A DNA stretch of 64,000 bases from Agromyces salentinus (GTDB taxonomy: Bacteria; Actinomycetota; Actinomycetes; Actinomycetales; Microbacteriaceae): contig NZ_WBIR01000021.1 in the NCBI RefSeq assembly GCF_009749395.1, positions 28,115 to 92,114 on the forward strand, read 5' to 3'. The notes below the pieces were generated by a model. That model had not been told where the DNA came from. It searched no databases and was given only the letters and a program-made list of their open reading frames with translations. The position numbers were made by a program, and so were the translations under genes. This document shows positions 1-13,237 of the stretch, one piece after another; the first letter of the stretch is position 1, and the number at the start of each line of letters is the position of its first letter.

Positions 1-551
1 GCCCGCTCGCGCAGCCCGCGACCCCGTACACGCCGTTCCTGACGGTGTCGGATGCCGCGCGCGAGCACGGCGTCGCGGTCACCGCGGCCACCAAGGCGTT
101 CAACATCGCTGGGCTCAAGGCGGCCCTGATCGTCACGGACAGCGAGCGCGGAGACCGCCTGCGCGAGGCGATGCCGCTCGAGGTGTCGTGGCGGATGAGC
201 CAGTTCGGCGCCATCGCCTCCATCGCGGCGTTCACGGAGGGCGGCCACTGGCTCGACGGCGTGCTCGGCAGCCTCGACGACAACCGGCGCCTGCTCGCCG
301 ACCTCCTCGAAGAGGAACTGCCGGACGTCGGCTACCGGGTCCCGGATGCCACCTACCTGGCGTGGCTCGACCTCCGCGCGCTCGGGTGGGGCGACGACCC
401 GTCCGAGGCCGCCCTCGAGCGGGCGAGGGTCGCGCTCGTGAGCGGCCCGACCTTCGGCAGGGAGGTCGGGCGCGGACACGTCCGGCTCAACTTCGCCTGC
501 TCGCCCGAGGTGCTCGGCGAGGCGATCACGCGGATCGCCGACGCCCGGTAG
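1..551 (+). CDS. MalY/PatB-type PLP aminotransferase (C-S lyase), 3' part
   Basis: Only the last 182 residues are in the window; the reading frame is already open at base 3. This is a fold-type I PLP enzyme of the MalY/PatB cystathionine beta-lyase group, which removes sulfur from C-S amino acids or acts as an aminotransferase. The visible motif ATKAFNIAGLKAA carries the predicted PLP-binding lysine (codon 93-95), and VRLNFA near the end carries the arginine that holds the substrate carboxylate. The stop TAG at 549-551 lies one base before the stop of the convergent guaB. The exact substrate cannot be told from this fragment. Confidence 0.85.
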   Translation, partial: PLAQPATPYTPFLTVSDAAREHGVAVTAATKAFNIAGLKAALIVTDSERGDRLREAMPLEVSWRMSQFGAIASIAAFTEGGHWLDGVLGSLDDNRRLLADLLEEELPDVGYRVPDATYLAWLDLRALGWGDDPSEAALERARVALVSGPTFGREVGRGHVRLNFACSPEVLGEAITRIADAR

Positions 552-552
552 C

Positions 553-5721
<5,169 letters not shown>

Positions 5722-5725
<4 letters not shown>

Positions 5726-6462
5726 CCAACGCGACCACGACCGCCGCACCCGTCGTCGTCGTCGACGAGGTGCACGCCGGGTACCTTCCCGGTGTCAACA
5801 TCCTGAATGGCTGCTCTCTCGTGGCCCAGCAGGGCGAGCTCATCGGCATCATCGGGCCGAACGGCGCCGGCAAGTCGACGCTGCTGAAGGCCATCTTCGG
5901 TCAGGTCAACGTGCGCGGCGGCACGATCAAGCTCGAGGGCGCCGACATCACCGGCCTGAAGGCGAACAAGCTCGTCTCGCGCGGGGTGGGGTTCATCCCC
6001 CAGACGAACAACGTGTTCCCGAGCCTGACCATCGAAGAGAACCTGCAGATGGGGCTCTACCAGAACCCCGGCATCTACAAGGAGCGGCTCGAGTTCGTCA
6101 CGGGCATCTTCGCGGAGCTGGGCAAGCGCCTGAAGCAGCGTGCGGGGTCCCTCTCGGGCGGTGAGCGGCAGATGGTCGCCATGAGCCGCGCACTCATGAT
6201 GGACCCGAAGGTGCTGCTCCTCGACGAGCCGTCGGCCGGGCTCTCCCCCGTCCGGCAGGACGAGGCCTTCATCCGGGTCTCCGAGATCAACAAGGCCGGC
6301 GTGACGTGCATCATGGTGGAGCAGAATGCCAGGCGCTGCCTGCAGATCTGCGACCGCGGATACGTCCTCGACCAGGGTCGTGACGCCTACACGGGCACCG
6401 GCCGCGAGCTCCTCAACGACCCCAAGGTCACCGAGCTCTACCTCGGGACGCTCGGCACCTGA
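5722..6462 (+). CDS. livF: branched-chain amino acid ABC transporter ATP-binding protein, LivF type
   Basis: 246 residues, normal length. Second ATPase of the importer. Walker A GPNGAGKSTLLKAIFG, signature SLSGGERQMVAMSRAL and Walker B VLLLDEPSAGLSP are visible. The Q-loop lies in FIPQTNNVFPSLT. It begins with GTG overlapping the livG stop by 4 bases (GTGA), so it is translationally coupled. It is the last gene of the operon and is followed within 20 bases by a strong hairpin terminator. Confidence 0.95.
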
Positions 6463-6478
6463 GCCGACCGGCTCGACA

Positions 6479-6523
6479 CACGACGGAGGGGCGGATGCTG
6501 CGGCATCCGCCCCTCTTGTCGTG
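6479..6523 (+). terminator. hairpin terminator after livF
   Basis: Inverted repeat CACGAC..AGGGGCGGATGC with GCATCCGCCCCTCTTGTCGTG around a TGCG loop, about 18 paired positions with a small internal mismatch. It starts 17 bases after the livF stop. There is no clear T-run, as is common in actinobacteria. Confidence 0.75.
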
Positions 6524-7001
6524 CGCCCCCTGCACGAACGACCTGTGGGAACCCGCGTTCGTCGCCCGACGGAACGTCGCCGGATCGAGCGCGTTGACAG
6601 CATGGGTCGTGGTCGGCATGGGGTGCTCGCCGGCACGAACTCGAACGTGCACGGTCATCTCGGGGTGCGCCAGGACGCCACGGCGCCACAGCGCCACGCG
6701 AGCCGATCACGCCGGCGACACCCCGACAGAGCTCCGCGATCGGTCACGATCGTTTGACATCATCCCTCCATGAGCGCGGATCGTGACCTATCGCGGTTCG
6801 CAGACGGCGCGGCGCGATCTGCGAGCGGACGCGATCGCTTGGCATCACCCGGAGGGGCGCCTGCGGGGTGCTGCGGGGTGCTGCGGCGCTCGCGGTGACC
6901 GCACTGCGGTCGTAGTAGAGCCTCACGCGCGCCGCCGCGGGCGCTCCAAGGGTCATGGCGCCCAGCGGCGTGTGCAGGCCCGGCGGTGATGGGCACACGA
7001 A
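6524..7001. other. intergenic stretch without a supported gene
   Basis: About 480 bases between two convergent transcription units. Short open frames exist on both strands but show no family similarity, ribosome site or sensible codon bias. Two things are visible. One is a 10-base inverted repeat, GGTCACGATC at 6742-6751 and GATCGTGACC at 6779-6788. The other is a degenerate direct repeat of about 35 bases (around 6735-6771 and 6816-6857) sharing a core like TTGRCATCAYCC. No promoter or RNA could be assigned. Confidence 0.5.
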
Positions 7002-7030
7002 AGGGCCCCGGTCCGAAGACCGGGGCCCCA
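7002..7030 (-). terminator. hairpin terminator after livK-type gene
   Basis: Stem GGGCCCCGGTC / GACCGGGGCCC, 11 perfect pairs around a CGAA tetraloop. Read on the minus strand it is followed by TTTCGTG. It lies 27 bases beyond the stop of the binding-protein gene. Confidence 0.8.
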
Positions 7031-7056
7031 ACGGTTCGGGTCAGGCTGGGTTCAGA

Positions 7057-8343
7057 TCAGCCCTCGTACGCGACGTAGTTGTTGTCCTCGCCGAACTCGT
7101 AGATGCCGATCGACGCCTCGGTCGGGTCGCCGACCTCGTCGAACGTGATCGGGCCCGAGATGCCGTCGTAGTCGGCGGTGCCGCCGCCCACGATGATGTC
7201 GGCGCACTCCGCGTAGCTGGAGCACTTCTCGCCGTCGCCGGAACCGCCGGAGACCTCGATCAGCTTCTCGGCGATGGCGGCCGGGTCGGTCGAGTTCGCC
7301 GCCAGCGAGGCGAGGGAGAGCAGCACGGTCGCGTCGAACGACTCAGCGGCGTAGCTGTAGTCCTCGAGCGCGGGCGTGCCCTCGGCCTCGAGGAACGAGT
7401 CGAGTTCACCCGTGAAGTCGGCGATCGAGTCGATCGTCAGACCGGGCAGGGTGCCCTTGGCGCCCGTGAGGGAACCGGTCGGGAACGCGTCGGCGAAGTT
7501 CTTCAGGTTGCCGTCGACGAAGTACAGCTTGTCGGACGGGAACTGGCCGAAGAGGCTCGGGAGCATGGTCGACACCTCGTCGAACGTGATCAGTGCGATC
7601 GCGTCGGGGTCGGCGGCGAGCACCTCGCTGATCTGCGCGTCGAACGTCGTGTCACCCGTGTTGTAGGTGGGCGCCGCGACGACCTCGCCGCCGGCCGCCT
7701 CGAAGGCGTCCGTGACGTACTTCGCCAGGCCGGTGCCGTACGAGTCGTTCAGCACGATGAGGCCGAGCGTCTGGTTGCCGTCTTCGGCGATCAGGTTGCC
7801 GAGGACCTCGCCCTGGAGCACGTCGGACGGCGCGGTACGGAAGTACAGACCGTTGTCGTCGTACGTGGTGAACGCGTCGGACGTGTTGGCCGGCGAGAAC
7901 TGGATGACGCCCGCACCGACGACCTGGTCGATGAACTGCAGCGACGTGCCGGAGGACGCGGCGCCGAGGATGGCGGAGACGTCTTCGCCGAGCAGACGCG
8001 GGATCTCGGTCTCGTAGGCCTTGTTGTCGGTGTCGCCGGAGTCGCCGTAGACGACGTCGAGCGTGAGGCCCGTCGAGTCGGTGACCTCGTTGATCTGCGA
8101 CGTCGCGTACGCGACACCGGCCTCTTCGGGCGGGCCGAGGAAGGCGAGGTTACCGGTCTGCGGCAGGGCCGTTCCGATGGTGAGGGCCAGCTCATCGCGG
8201 GGGCCCGCGGTCTCGCCGGACCCGGAATCGGCATCTCCGCTCGCGCAAGCGGAGAGGAGGAGGGCGCTCGCAGCGGTGACCGCCACGCCCGTCCAGACCT
8301 TGCCGCGCGAACGAGCCGGTCGGGACTTGCCGAATACGCTCAT
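7057..8343 (-). CDS. livK: branched-chain amino acid ABC transporter substrate-binding lipoprotein (LivK type)
   Basis: 428 residues. Start ATG 8343 is supported by AAGGAG five bases upstream. A lipoprotein signal (residues 1-30) ends in the lipobox LLSAC, so the protein should be anchored to the membrane outside the cell. The rest is a periplasmic-binding fold type I (Leu/Ile/Val-binding) with typical stretches such as GTALPQTGNLAFLG and GAASSGTSLQFIDQV. It presumably delivers ligand to LivHMGF. Unlike most operons, the binding protein is encoded separately and convergent to the permease genes. Confidence 0.92.
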   Translation of the reverse strand: MSVFGKSRPARSRGKVWTGVAVTAASALLLSACASGDADSGSGETAGPRDELALTIGTALPQTGNLAFLGPPEEAGVAYATSQINEVTDSTGLTLDVVYGDSGDTDNKAYETEIPRLLGEDVSAILGAASSGTSLQFIDQVVGAGVIQFSPANTSDAFTTYDDNGLYFRTAPSDVLQGEVLGNLIAEDGNQTLGLIVLNDSYGTGLAKYVTDAFEAAGGEVVAAPTYNTGDTTFDAQISEVLAADPDAIALITFDEVSTMLPSLFGQFPSDKLYFVDGNLKNFADAFPTGSLTGAKGTLPGLTIDSIADFTGELDSFLEAEGTPALEDYSYAAESFDATVLLSLASLAANSTDPAAIAEKLIEVSGGSGDGEKCSSYAECADIIVGGGTADYDGISGPITFDEVGDPTEASIGIYEFGEDNNYVAYEG

Positions 8344-8405
8344 GTTGCTCCTTGGGACTGAAGGAAAGTGATACAAATCGGCGAGCTGAGGCACGCCGTC
8401 CTGTC

Positions 8406-8433
8406 ACAGTATTCGGCGGTTGCCTGTTCGCAA
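8406..8433 (-). promoter_or_regulatory. candidate promoter for livK-type gene
   Basis: Read on the minus strand: -35-like TTGCGA (8428-8433), 16-base spacer, -10-like TACTGT (8406-8411), giving a leader of about 55 bases before the start at 8343. It lies in the 277-base intergenic region in front of the gene. Sequence match only. Confidence 0.4.
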
Positions 8434-8620
8434 AGGAATCCCGGTCACAACCCGATAACACTGTATGAAGCGTTACCTTCCCGTCACATTACGACCGTCG
8501 AAGGGCGCTTTCACGCACGATTCCGCCATGAGGGGTCATCGGCGCCCACCCCGGTTCGGGGGGTCGCGCCCGCTCCCGAGCACCGCCTGCGCGGGGCATC
8601 CGCCGCGCCGGCTCGACCCA

Positions 8621-9574
8621 TCAGGTGAGCTGCACGACCTGCCTGCGGGCCGAACGCGCGCCGCGCACCAGGTCGAACGTGAGCACGAACAGCGCCAGCC
8701 AGACGAGGCTGAATCCGATCCAGCGCTCCGGCGGCATCGGCTCCTTGAGCACGACCACCCCCACGAGGAACTGGATGAACGGGGCGAAGTACTGGATGAA
8801 GCCCATGTAGATGAGCGGCAAGCGCCGGGATGCCGCCGCGAACAGGAGCAGCGGCACCGCGGTGACCGCGCCGGCCAGGAGCAGCAGGATGGTGTGCCAG
8901 GTGCTCACAGTGCCGAGCGTGAGACCCGCCGTCGTTCCCACGAAGACCAGCTGCACGATCGCGAGCGGGGTCAACCAGGCGGTCTCGAGCGTCAGGCCGG
9001 AGAGCGCGTCGACCTTGGGACCCACGCGCTTCTTGATGAGGCCGTACACGCCGAAGGAGAAGGCCAGCACGAGGGCGATCCAGGGCAGTTGGCCGTAGCC
9101 GACCGCGAGGACGACGACCGCGATGATCGAGATGCCGACGGCGACCCATTGCGTCGGGTTCAGCCGTTCGCGCTGGACCAGGACCCCGAGGAAGACGGTG
9201 ACGATCGGATTGATGAAGTACCCGAGTGCGGCCTCGACGACCTGGCCCGAGACGGCCGCGTAGACGTACGTCTGCCAGTTCACGTAGATGAGGACGCCGG
9301 CGAGCCCCATCGTGAAGAGGATGCGCCGGTCACGGACCAGCACGACGAACGGCCGCCATGCCCCCGTCACCGTGATGAGGAGCGCGCAGAAGACCAGCGA
9401 GAGCGTCACCCGCCATCCGACGATCTCGAATGGGCCGCTCGGGGCAAGCGCCAGGAAGTACAGGGGCAGGAAGCCCCAGAGCAGGTACGACCCGATCGCG
9501 AAGGCGAGGCCGGAGCGGCTGAGTTCGACCCGGTCGGGCACGGTGGTTCGCTGGGTGTCTGGGCCGGATGTCAC
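8621..9574 (-). CDS. rarD: RarD-type EamA-family permease
   Basis: 317 residues with about ten predicted membrane helices, typical of RarD/YojE proteins in the drug/metabolite transporter superfamily. The N-terminal helix motif AIGSYLLWGFLPLYF and the middle stretch YFINPIVTVFLGV are characteristic. Substrate unknown; the name comes from a chloramphenicol-sensitivity phenotype of E. coli homologues. It begins with GTG 9574. A -10 hexamer TAGTGT ends six bases before it, so the message is probably leaderless. Confidence 0.9.
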   Translation of the reverse strand: MTSGPDTQRTTVPDRVELSRSGLAFAIGSYLLWGFLPLYFLALAPSGPFEIVGWRVTLSLVFCALLITVTGAWRPFVVLVRDRRILFTMGLAGVLIYVNWQTYVYAAVSGQVVEAALGYFINPIVTVFLGVLVQRERLNPTQWVAVGISIIAVVVLAVGYGQLPWIALVLAFSFGVYGLIKKRVGPKVDALSGLTLETAWLTPLAIVQLVFVGTTAGLTLGTVSTWHTILLLLAGAVTAVPLLLFAAASRRLPLIYMGFIQYFAPFIQFLVGVVVLKEPMPPERWIGFSLVWLALFVLTFDLVRGARSARRQVVQLT

Positions 9575-9580
9575 CAGCCA

Positions 9581-9586
9581 ACACTA
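9581..9586 (-). promoter_or_regulatory. -10 element, leaderless start of rarD
   Basis: TAGTGT on the minus strand with six bases to the GTG start. The transcription start is expected at or next to the start codon. Confidence 0.5.
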
Positions 9587-9727
9587 CGCCCGGCCATCGG
9601 GGGCGGATGCCGCGACGCCTGCCGTTCCTCGTCGACATCCGGCCGCCGAGGGCGCATGACGGCGTGCGTCCCGCAGGCGTGCGAACCGATCGCCCGCGGT
9701 GCGTGCCGACCGGGCCCGCAGACACGA

Positions 9728-9762
9728 CGAGGCCCGGATGCCACTGGGGCATCCGGGCCTCG
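9728..9762 (-). terminator. hairpin terminator after groES
   Basis: Perfect 15-base stem, CGAGGCCCGGATGCC with GGCATCCGGGCCTCG, around a five-base loop, 16 bases beyond the groES stop. No T-run. Confidence 0.75.
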
Positions 9763-9777
9763 GAAGGTTCGTGTCGA

Positions 9778-10074
9778 CTAGCGGACGACGACCGCGAGCA
9801 CGTCGCGGGCCGACAGGACGAGGAAGTCCTCGCCGCCGAACTTGACCTCGGTTCCGCCGTACTTGGAGTAGATCACCTTGTCGCCGACGGCGACGTCGAG
9901 CGGAACGCGGTTGCCGTTGTCGTCGATGCGACCGGGACCCACGGCGACGACCTCGCCCTCCTGGGGCTTCTCCTTCGCCGTGTCGGGGATGACCAGACCC
10001 GATGCGGTGGTCTGCTCGGCCTCGACCTGCTTGATGACGATGCGATCCTCGAGCGGCTTGATGGAAACCGACAC
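9778..10074 (-). CDS. groES: co-chaperonin GroES
   Basis: 98 residues, standard length, starting [18 protein letters not shown] 10074 is chosen over an in-frame upstream start at 10092 because AGAGG lies 7 bases upstream of it and the product then has family length. It caps the GroEL folding chamber. The mobile loop is around residues 17-30. No groEL is adjacent, so groES stands alone here. Control is by heat shock: two CIRCE operators flank its promoter (10103-10129 and 10148-10174), so HrcA repression is expected. Confidence 0.97.
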   Translation of the reverse strand: MSVSIKPLEDRIVIKQVEAEQTTASGLVIPDTAKEKPQEGEVVAVGPGRIDDNGNRVPLDVAVGDKVIYSKYGGTEVKFGGEDFLVLSARDVLAVVVR

Positions 10075-10102
10075 GGTTGACCTCTTTCTCAATGAAGACT
10101 GG

Positions 10103-10129
10103 TTAGCACCCTCGGAGCGAGAGTGCTAA
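10103..10129. promoter_or_regulatory. CIRCE operator 1 (HrcA site)
   Basis: TTAGCACCC, 9-base spacer, GAGTGCTAA: the classic CIRCE inverted repeat with one departure from the consensus half-site. It lies just downstream of the groES -10 box and would overlap the transcription start. Confidence 0.93.
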
Positions 10130-10133
10130 ATCG

Positions 10134-10162
10134 AGTCTAGGGGCGATTTGGCACTCGTGCAA
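10134..10162 (-). promoter_or_regulatory. groES promoter
   Basis: On the minus strand: -35 TTGCAC (10157-10162), 17-base spacer, -10 TAGACT (10134-10139). The -35 box is inside the spacer of CIRCE 2 and the -10 box abuts CIRCE 1, so HrcA bound at either site would block polymerase. Confidence 0.7.
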
Positions 10163-10174
10163 CGTGAGTGCCAA
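10148..10174. promoter_or_regulatory. CIRCE operator 2 (HrcA site)
   Basis: TTGGCACTC, 9-base spacer, GAGTGCCAA: perfectly symmetrical half-sites. It covers the -35 region of groES and also lies about 30 bases before the divergent methyltransferase gene. Confidence 0.9.
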
Positions 10175-10192
10175 CACTTCGACACGGGGTGC

Positions 10193-10198
10193 TAGCGT
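10193..10198 (+). promoter_or_regulatory. candidate -10 element, leaderless methyltransferase gene
   Basis: TAGCGT with six bases to the GTG at 10205. No ribosome site precedes the start. CIRCE 2 would lie at about -30, so this gene might share heat-shock control with groES (inference). Confidence 0.4.
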
Positions 10199-10204
10199 GG
10201 CCGG

Positions 10205-11425
10205 GTGGACCGCGCCGAGCTCGTCGAACTGCTCTCTCCCGAGGGCCTGCGGCTTCTCGATTCCCTGCCCGAGTGGCACGCCAAGGACGACGTCGTCGCC
10301 GCCGTGTCCGACCTGCGCCGGCGGGGCTACTCCCCCGCGCTGGTCGCGGCCGTGCTCACGCAGTCCAAGCTTCGAGCCAAGGCGCGTGCGAAGTTCGGCG
10401 ACTTCGCCGGTCGCATGCTCTTCACCGAGGCCGGCCTCGAGCAGGCCACCCGCCTCCGCGTCGCAGCCCTGCACGCGGGCCGGTTCGCCCGCGCCGGCAT
10501 CGGCCACGTGGCCGACCTCGGCTGCGGCATCGGCGGCGACTCGCTGGCACTCGCCGCCGTCGACCTCGAGGTCACGGCCGCCGAGGCGGACGAGGTCACC
10601 GCGGCCGTCGCCGCCTACAACCTGACGCCCTTCGAGAAGGCGCGCGTCGTGCACGAACGCGCCGAAGACGTGCACCTCGGCGGCATCGGCGGGGCCTGGC
10701 TCGATCCGGCCAGGCGGGTCACGGGCGGCGGTCGCACGAGACGGCTCGCGGATGCCTCCGACTACACGCCCGGCCTCGACTTCGCGTTCGGCCTGGCCGA
10801 CCGCATGGCCGTCGGCGTCAAGCTGGGTCCCGGGACCGATCGTGAGGTGATCCCGGCGGGCGCCGAGGCGCAGTGGGTCTCCGTGGGCGGCGACGTCGTC
10901 GAGCTCGGGGTGTGGTTCGGCGCGGTCGCGAGGCCCGGCGTCGGTCGCGCGGCGCTCATCGTCGGCGACCACGGCGCCGACGAGCTGACGGCCGCCGCCG
11001 ACAGCGAGGACGCGCCCGTCGGCCCGCTCGGCGAGTACCTCTACGAACCCGACGGCGCCGTCATCCGAGCACGGCTGATCGGCGACCTCGCCCGCTCCAA
11101 GGGGGCGTGGATGCTCTCGAACGGCATCGCCTACCTCACCGCCGACACGGCCTTCGACTCGCCGTTCGCACAGGGGTTCCGCGTGCTCGAGCGACTCCCG
11201 GTCGACGAGCGCCAGCTCCGCCAGGCGCTCCGTGCACGGGGCATCGGCACCCTCGAGATCAAGAAGCGCGGCTCCGACATCGACCCCGCGACGCTCCGGA
11301 CACGGCTGAAACTGCAGGGTGCGGCATCCGCGACGCTCGTGATGACGCGTGAGGAGGGCCGTCATGTGGCCCTGCTCGTCGAGCGGCTGCCGCGGGGCGC
11401 CGCTCAGGTCTCCAGCGCGCCGTAG
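10205..11425 (+). CDS. class I SAM-dependent methyltransferase with THUMP-like C-terminal domain
   Basis: 406 residues. The Rossmann core has motif I HVADLGCGIGGDSLALAA (about residue 100) for AdoMet binding and a LDPARR motif (about 160) at the position of motif IV. The C-terminal third, including GSDIDPATLRTRLKL, resembles the THUMP-like domain found in actinobacterial homologues. This suggests an RNA substrate, but the true target is unknown. The start GTG 10205 appears leaderless. The last 22 bases overlap the end of the convergent membrane-protein gene. Confidence 0.8.
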   Translation: MDRAELVELLSPEGLRLLDSLPEWHAKDDVVAAVSDLRRRGYSPALVAAVLTQSKLRAKARAKFGDFAGRMLFTEAGLEQATRLRVAALHAGRFARAGIGHVADLGCGIGGDSLALAAVDLEVTAAEADEVTAAVAAYNLTPFEKARVVHERAEDVHLGGIGGAWLDPARRVTGGGRTRRLADASDYTPGLDFAFGLADRMAVGVKLGPGTDREVIPAGAEAQWVSVGGDVVELGVWFGAVARPGVGRAALIVGDHGADELTAAADSEDAPVGPLGEYLYEPDGAVIRARLIGDLARSKGAWMLSNGIAYLTADTAFDSPFAQGFRVLERLPVDERQLRQALRARGIGTLEIKKRGSDIDPATLRTRLKLQGAASATLVMTREEGRHVALLVERLPRGAAQVSSAP

Positions 11426-11934
11426 ACGATCGCGTAGTAGCCGATCCACACGGCGGAGAAGACGAGTCCGCCGACGCCGGTGCCGATGGCCACGAACGCC
11501 AGCGTGCGCCCGTGCTCCTCGCGGCGCAGGCCGAAGACGCCGAAGATGATCGCCGCGATCGATAGCGGCAGCATCCAGCCGACGAAGAGGGAGGCGGCGG
11601 CGCCGATGACGCCGAGGACCGCGCCGACCCAGCTGTAGACGCGGCGCTGGGTCTCCTCCTCGACGAGGTCGGCGGGCTCCTCGTAGGTCTCGGGGCGGTG
11701 CACGATCAGCAGCTGCCCGGTCGGCACCGTTCGGAGCTCCCCGGTGTCGAGCGGGCGGTCGAACGGGCGCGGCGCGACCGCGAGCGGGAGCGGGGCGCCC
11801 GTCGTCGGGTCGACCGTCGGGAGCGGCTCCATCGGCAGCAGTTCCTCGGTTCGTTCCACCCGCGACGGAACCGCGGTACCGGATGCCTCGGTCGAGGCAT
11901 CCGGTACCGCGGGATTCCGGAACGGGTCGGTCAT
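11404..11934 (-). CDS. small membrane protein with long cytoplasmic N-terminus
   Basis: 176 residues from ATG 11934. Residues 1-100 are polar and proline-rich; two to three hydrophobic segments follow (VYSWVGAVLGVIGAAASLFV, LPLSIAAIIFGVFGL and a last one near FVAIGTGVGGLVFSAVW). The GLRREEHGRTLA loop is like that of DUF4190-type proteins. Function unknown. It sits five bases after the next gene and is the last of three similar genes on this strand. The N-terminal coding part contains a 42-base near-perfect inverted repeat (11871-11912). Confidence 0.65.
   Translation of the reverse strand: MTDPFRNPAVPDASTEASGTAVPSRVERTEELLPMEPLPTVDPTTGAPLPLAVAPRPFDRPLDTGELRTVPTGQLLIVHRPETYEEPADLVEEETQRRVYSWVGAVLGVIGAAASLFVGWMLPLSIAAIIFGVFGLRREEHGRTLAFVAIGTGVGGLVFSAVWIGYYAIVYGALET
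11871..11912. repeat. 42-base inverted repeat inside a coding region
   Basis: Two perfect 20-base arms, beginning CCGCGGTACCGGATGCCTCG and its complement, separated by two bases. It encodes about residues 8-21 of the membrane protein. It could form a cruciform in DNA or a very stable hairpin in mRNA close to the start codon. Confidence 0.9.
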
Positions 11935-11939
11935 CGTGC

Positions 11940-12542
11940 TCAGTAGTACGTGTACTCGTTCGAGGAGGCGGCGATGAAGATCGCCCACAGCAGGATCGAG
12001 ATCAGCCCGATCGCGACCCCGACGAAGCCCAGGACGATACCGGTCAGCCACATTCCCTTGGCCGCCGGCTCGCGCTTGCGCCCGATGAAGCCGAGGACCA
12101 CCGCGGCAGCGGGGATGAACAGCTGCATGATGCCGCCGATGATGGGGATGAAGACGACGAAGAACCCGATGAGCCCCACGATGCCCGCGATGAGCGAGAT
12201 GAGGCTGTAGACGGGCGTCGGCTTCGACGGCGATGACGAGCCGTAGGGGTTCGCGGCACCCTCTCCGTACGTGGGGGCCGCGGCCTGGGGCGCGCCGTAC
12301 GGCGACGAGCCGTCCGCCGAGCCGTAGGCCGGGGGCCCGGAGGCCGGAGGGGGCGGCGGAGGCGGCGGGGTCGCCGCGCTGTAGGACGGCGGGACGGGCG
12401 GCGCCGGGGGCGCCGGGGCCTCGGGTGCTGCCGGAGGGTTCGGTGCGCTCGGCACCTCGGGCGCACCTGGCGTCTCGGGTGCGTCGGGCGTACCCGGCGT
12501 GTTCGGGTCTGCTGCGCCTGCTGGGAGGTTCGGATCGCTCAT
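11940..12542 (-). CDS. proline-rich DUF4190-like membrane protein
   Basis: 200 residues. Residues 1-110 are low-complexity Pro/Ala/Gly with runs such as TPPPPPPPPASG and repeated YG pairs. Two or three membrane helices follow (IAGIVGLIGFFVVFIPIIGG; GIVLGFVGVAIGLISILLW) with a short charged loop containing GRKREPAAKG. This is the layout of DUF4190-containing proteins. Function unknown. A GGAAG ribosome site precedes ATG 12542, and 28 bases separate it from the next upstream gene. Confidence 0.65.
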   Translation of the reverse strand: MSDPNLPAGAADPNTPGTPDAPETPGAPEVPSAPNPPAAPEAPAPPAPPVPPSYSAATPPPPPPPPASGPPAYGSADGSSPYGAPQAAAPTYGEGAANPYGSSSPSKPTPVYSLISLIAGIVGLIGFFVVFIPIIGGIMQLFIPAAAVVLGFIGRKREPAAKGMWLTGIVLGFVGVAIGLISILLWAIFIAASSNEYTYY

Positions 12543-12570
12543 GGGCTCGTCTTCCGTCTCTGCTTCCGGA

Positions 12571-13107
12571 TCAGTAGGTGTACGACCCGTTGACCGCGGC
12601 CAGCGAGGCGAAGAGCACGATCGTCACGATGATGATGATCACCGAGATCACGATGCCGATGTAACCGATGACGAGGCCGGCGATCGCCATGCCCCGCCCC
12701 TGCTCACCCGTCTTCTTGATCTGTCCGAGCGAGATGTGGCCGCAGATGATGCCGACCAGGAACCCGACGCCGGTGAAGAAGCCGACCAGGGAGGCGACGA
12801 GCGACACGATCGCGAGGACGTTCGTCTTCGGGGCCTCGGGAACCGCGCCGTACGCCGGCGCGCCGTACGAGGGCGCCCCAGCACCGTAGGCGGGGGCGGG
12901 AGGTGCCGGAGGCGCGGATGCCGCGGCACCGAAGTCGACGGCCGGCGCGGCCGGGGGCGCGGTGGGCGCGTCGACGAAGAGCGGCTCCTCGGGAGCGGCG
13001 GGGGTCGAGGCTGCCGTCGTGGCGGACTCGGACGTCTCGGGAAGATCGGGTGCGGACGGGACGTCGGGCGTGCCTTCGGGCTTGCTCGGTACGTTCGGAT
13101 CGGTCAC
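12571..13107 (-). CDS. DUF4190-like membrane protein
   Basis: 178 residues from GTG 13107, chosen for the GAGGAG six bases upstream rather than a longer frame starting at 13221. Residues 1-90 are a Pro/Ala-rich tail with SYGAPAYGA repeats. Two helices then flank the conserved DUF4190 loop CGHISLGQIKKTGEQGRGMA. First gene of a set of three related membrane proteins on this strand. Such proteins are frequent in actinobacteria and have no known activity. Confidence 0.72.
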   Translation of the reverse strand: MTDPNVPSKPEGTPDVPSAPDLPETSESATTAASTPAAPEEPLFVDAPTAPPAAPAVDFGAAASAPPAPPAPAYGAGAPSYGAPAYGAVPEAPKTNVLAIVSLVASLVGFFTGVGFLVGIICGHISLGQIKKTGEQGRGMAIAGLVIGYIGIVISVIIIIVTIVLFASLAAVNGSYTY

Positions 13108-13237
13108 GATGATCTCCTCGATGCTGTGCCGAACCAGGTCGTGGCCCGGTTCGGATCGATGCGTGCGGAAGCGACGTCCGCCCCCCGTTCGCCACTTTAG
13201 CGCGGGAGACCCGCCCCGCACACCTGTGACGGCGTCG

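Noticed and set aside
6495..7031. Small hypothetical proteins in the gap after livF
   Set aside because: No ribosome sites, no recognisable family; one overlaps the livF terminator hairpin, another the terminator of the binding-protein gene.
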